DNA of 64,000 nucleotides from Microbacterium sp. W4I4 (GTDB lineage Bacteria > Actinomycetota > Actinomycetes > Actinomycetales > Microbacteriaceae). The notes under the pieces were generated by a model. The model was given only the letters and a program-made list of their open reading frames with translations. It searched no databases and was not told the DNA's origin. Shown one piece after another: positions 62,500 to 64,000 of this stretch (its first letter is position 1; every line of letters begins with the position of its first letter). The position numbers were made by a program, and so were the translations under genes. Location: the NCBI RefSeq assembly GCF_030816235.1, contig NZ_JAUSXT010000001.1:372001-436000 (forward strand). The letters are read 5' to 3'.

Positions 62500-63627
62500 A
62501 TGCCTCTCATGCTACCGTCCAGCCTCGAATCGACGCGGAACATCGCCGGGGTGGCGCCTCAGCTGCTCGCCGCGCTGCGCGGTGCCGGGACGGACCTCGC
62601 GCCGGCGCGGTCGGTCGTGCTCGTGGTCATCGACGGGCTCGGAGCGATCCCGCTGCGCGCGCACGCGGGCCACGCACGCACCCTGGCGTCGGCCATGGCC
62701 AAGAAGGACGTCGCCGGATCGGTGTTCCCCACGACGACCGCGGCGGCGCTGACGAGCCTGGTCACCGGCGTCGCTCCCGGAACGCACGGCATGGTCGGGT
62801 ACCGGGTCCTGAATCCGGAGCGCGGCATCCTCGTGAACCAGCTCACCGAGTGGGAGTCCGCGGGCGTGGACCCGCTCGTGTGGCAGGCCGCGCCCACACT
62901 CTTCGAGCAGGCGACCGCCGCCGGCCATCCCGCGTTCGTCGTCGGGTTCCCCGCGTATGCGGGCACCGGTTTCACCCGGGCCATCCTGCGCGGAGCCGAG
63001 TTCCGTTCCGCGCAATCCCCGGCCGATCGCGTGGAGCTGGCCTGGGAGCTGGCGGACGCCCATGACGGGGCGATCGTGTACTGCTACCTGCCGGAGGTCG
63101 ACAAGGCGGGACACAGGCACGGCATCGACTCCGCGGAGTGGGTGCGCGCGCTCGAGGACATCGATGCGGCGCTCTCCCGGCGCATCCCCGACGGCGTCGG
63201 AGTGCTCGTGACGGCTGATCACGGCATGATCGATGTGCCCAAGCACCGCCAGCTCGTCCTGGACGCCGCGGGCGGCTGGCACGACGGCATCCGTCACATC
63301 GGAGGCGAACCGAGGATGCTGCACGTCTACACCGAGCCGGATGCCGACCTGTCCGCGATCCTGGATCGCTGGCGGCGCGATCTGGAGGGCATGGCGGACG
63401 TCATCAGCCGCACCGAGGCGATCGATGCAGGCCTGTTCGGGCCCGCGGTGACCGACGCCGCGCTCTCGCGCATGGGAGATCTGCTTGTCGCCGCACGATC
63501 GAACCACGCCGTCTACGACGGTGAGGCGGAGGATCAGCGCGGACGGAGCATGGTCGGACAGCACGGCTCTCTCACGCCGGAGGAGTGGCGGGTGCCGTTC
63601 ATCCGGATGGGCGCCTTCGCCCGCTGA
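62500..63627 (+). CDS. Alkaline-phosphatase-superfamily phosphodiesterase
   Basis: A 375-residue protein of the nucleotide pyrophosphatase/phosphodiesterase branch. Metal and catalytic motifs: '[14 protein letters not shown]' with Asp, '[17 protein letters not shown]' with the Thr nucleophile, '[12 protein letters not shown]' and '[12 protein letters not shown]', with a late His in 'MVGQHGSLT'. No signal peptide or membrane helix is visible, so a cytosolic location is likely. Substrate unknown. It is convergent with sepH, a common arrangement in Actinobacteria. Confidence 0.9.
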   Translation: MPLMLPSSLESTRNIAGVAPQLLAALRGAGTDLAPARSVVLVVIDGLGAIPLRAHAGHARTLASAMAKKDVAGSVFPTTTAAALTSLVTGVAPGTHGMVGYRVLNPERGILVNQLTEWESAGVDPLVWQAAPTLFEQATAAGHPAFVVGFPAYAGTGFTRAILRGAEFRSAQSPADRVELAWELADAHDGAIVYCYLPEVDKAGHRHGIDSAEWVRALEDIDAALSRRIPDGVGVLVTADHGMIDVPKHRQLVLDAAGGWHDGIRHIGGEPRMLHVYTEPDADLSAILDRWRRDLEGMADVISRTEAIDAGLFGPAVTDAALSRMGDLLVAARSNHAVYDGEAEDQRGRSMVGQHGSLTPEEWRVPFIRMGAFAR

Positions 63628-63652
63628 CCCGGGTTCCGGCTACTGGTCGGAG

Positions 63653-64000
63653 CTACTCGTCGGTGCGGGCGCCGAACACGATCTCGTCCCAACTGGGCAT
63701 CGCGTTGCGGCGCTTGCGCCTTCCGGACGAGGAATCGATGCTCTCCGGCTGCGGTCCGGCCGGTGCGGGCTTCTCCGGCTCGTCCTCGACGGCGTCGAAG
63801 AGGGCGATCGGGCTCGATTCCTCAGCATCATCGTCGAACAGCGGGGCCGACTCGCGCTGGCCGCGCCGACGCCGCAGCGCTTCCAGCAGATCGGCGGTCT
63901 CGGCGCTCGAGTGGCTCTCCTCCGGAGCGCGGCGAGCCGCGGCCTCCTGCACCGCGGCGCTGGAGTGCTCCGAGGCGCCAGGAGCATCGGCCTGCTGCTC
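63653..64000 (-). CDS. sepH: Septation protein SepH, C-terminal fragment
   Basis: Only the last 115 codons are in the window; the start and the N-terminal DUF3071/HTH domain lie beyond the right edge. The visible part is an acidic, low-complexity region ('ETADLLEALRRRRGQRESAP') ending in 'RRKRRNAMPSWDEIVFGART', the highly conserved SepH C-terminal signature. SepH binds and stimulates FtsZ assembly at the septum in Streptomyces and Mycobacterium. The call rests mainly on that tail. Confidence 0.85.
   Translation of the reverse strand, partial: EQQADAPGASEHSSAAVQEAAARRAPEESHSSAETADLLEALRRRRGQRESAPLFDDDAEESSPIALFDAVEDEPEKPAPAGPQPESIDSSSGRRKRRNAMPSWDEIVFGARTDE

Noticed and set aside
1..64000. 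CRISPR arrays, insertion sequences, prophage genes, rRNA operons
   Set aside because: I looked for direct repeats with spacers, transposase or integrase motifs, phage structural genes and rRNA core sequences, and saw none.

Overview
The window looks like chromosomal core DNA of a G+C-rich actinobacterium, most likely a member of the Microbacteriaceae such as Microbacterium. Supporting this are strong G/C bias at third codon positions, frequent GTG starts and ATGA/GTGA couplings, and actinobacterial marker genes: FasR with fabD-fabH-acpP-fabF, homodimeric AceE, polyphosphate glucokinase, DUF3145, DUF4191, DUF7455, PAC2, SepH and a glnA2-glnE-glnA1 neighbourhood. The genus is inferred; no rRNA is present. 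I see no prophage, insertion sequence, CRISPR array or integron.

Layout. 1-6.9 kb: 5' end of pepN, ferrochelatase, rpiB, a Nei-type glycosylase, an alanine/sodium symporter, a PaiB-like protein and a YtcJ-like amidohydrolase. 6.9-15.9 kb: dps, gamma-carbonic anhydrase, tRNA-Met, a YihY membrane protein, small accessory genes, a DUF262/DUF1524 (GmrSD-like) protein coupled to an alpha/beta hydrolase, and a probable 2OG-Fe(II) oxygenase. 16-23.7 kb: fatty-acid synthesis cluster with its regulator, and aceE. 23.8-31.6 kb: tRNA-Val, a haem-oxygenase-like diiron protein paired with a CDGSH protein, a MarR-type regulator, assorted enzymes and a PolA-like polymerase. 31.6-43.7 kb: rnpB, polyphosphate glucokinase, nitrogen assimilation genes (glnA2, glnE, glnA1), a SulP transporter and a divergent RimB/RimK pair. 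43.7-50.7 kb: DUF4191, a single-pass membrane protein, 2-oxoacid dehydrogenase E2 and E3, and a frameshifted leucyl aminopeptidase. 50.8-64 kb: PAC2, the primary sigma factor, a cell-wall-like gene set, topoisomerase IV subunits and the 3' end of sepH.

Most notable locus. Downstream of the sigma factor gene, in overlapping or nearly overlapping frames, lie murT-like, gatD-like and two alanine-racemase-like genes. The MurT homologue has no cysteine and so lacks the usual Cys4 zinc ribbon. The GatD homologue has Val and Gln where the glutaminase Cys and His should be. The two racemase-like proteins are complementary halves: one keeps the PLP-lysine barrel but has lost the catalytic-Tyr domain; the other keeps the Tyr domain but has Arg at the PLP-lysine position and a shortened barrel. 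I infer that the MurT/GatD machinery no longer amidates lipid II with glutamine-derived ammonia, and may instead join an amino acid, perhaps a D-amino acid made by a heterodimeric racemase, to the D-Glu alpha-carboxyl. That is the bond needed for the type B peptidoglycan known in Microbacteriaceae. This is a hypothesis from residue patterns and gene order.

Two genes (a small acidic-protein gene near 11 kb and pepA near 50 kb) each appear to carry one extra G in the same context, GGGTCC where GGTCC is expected. This suggests a systematic base-calling error rather than real gene loss. Many genes begin with a start codon 6-7 nt after a TANNNT -10 element, pointing to widespread leaderless transcription.
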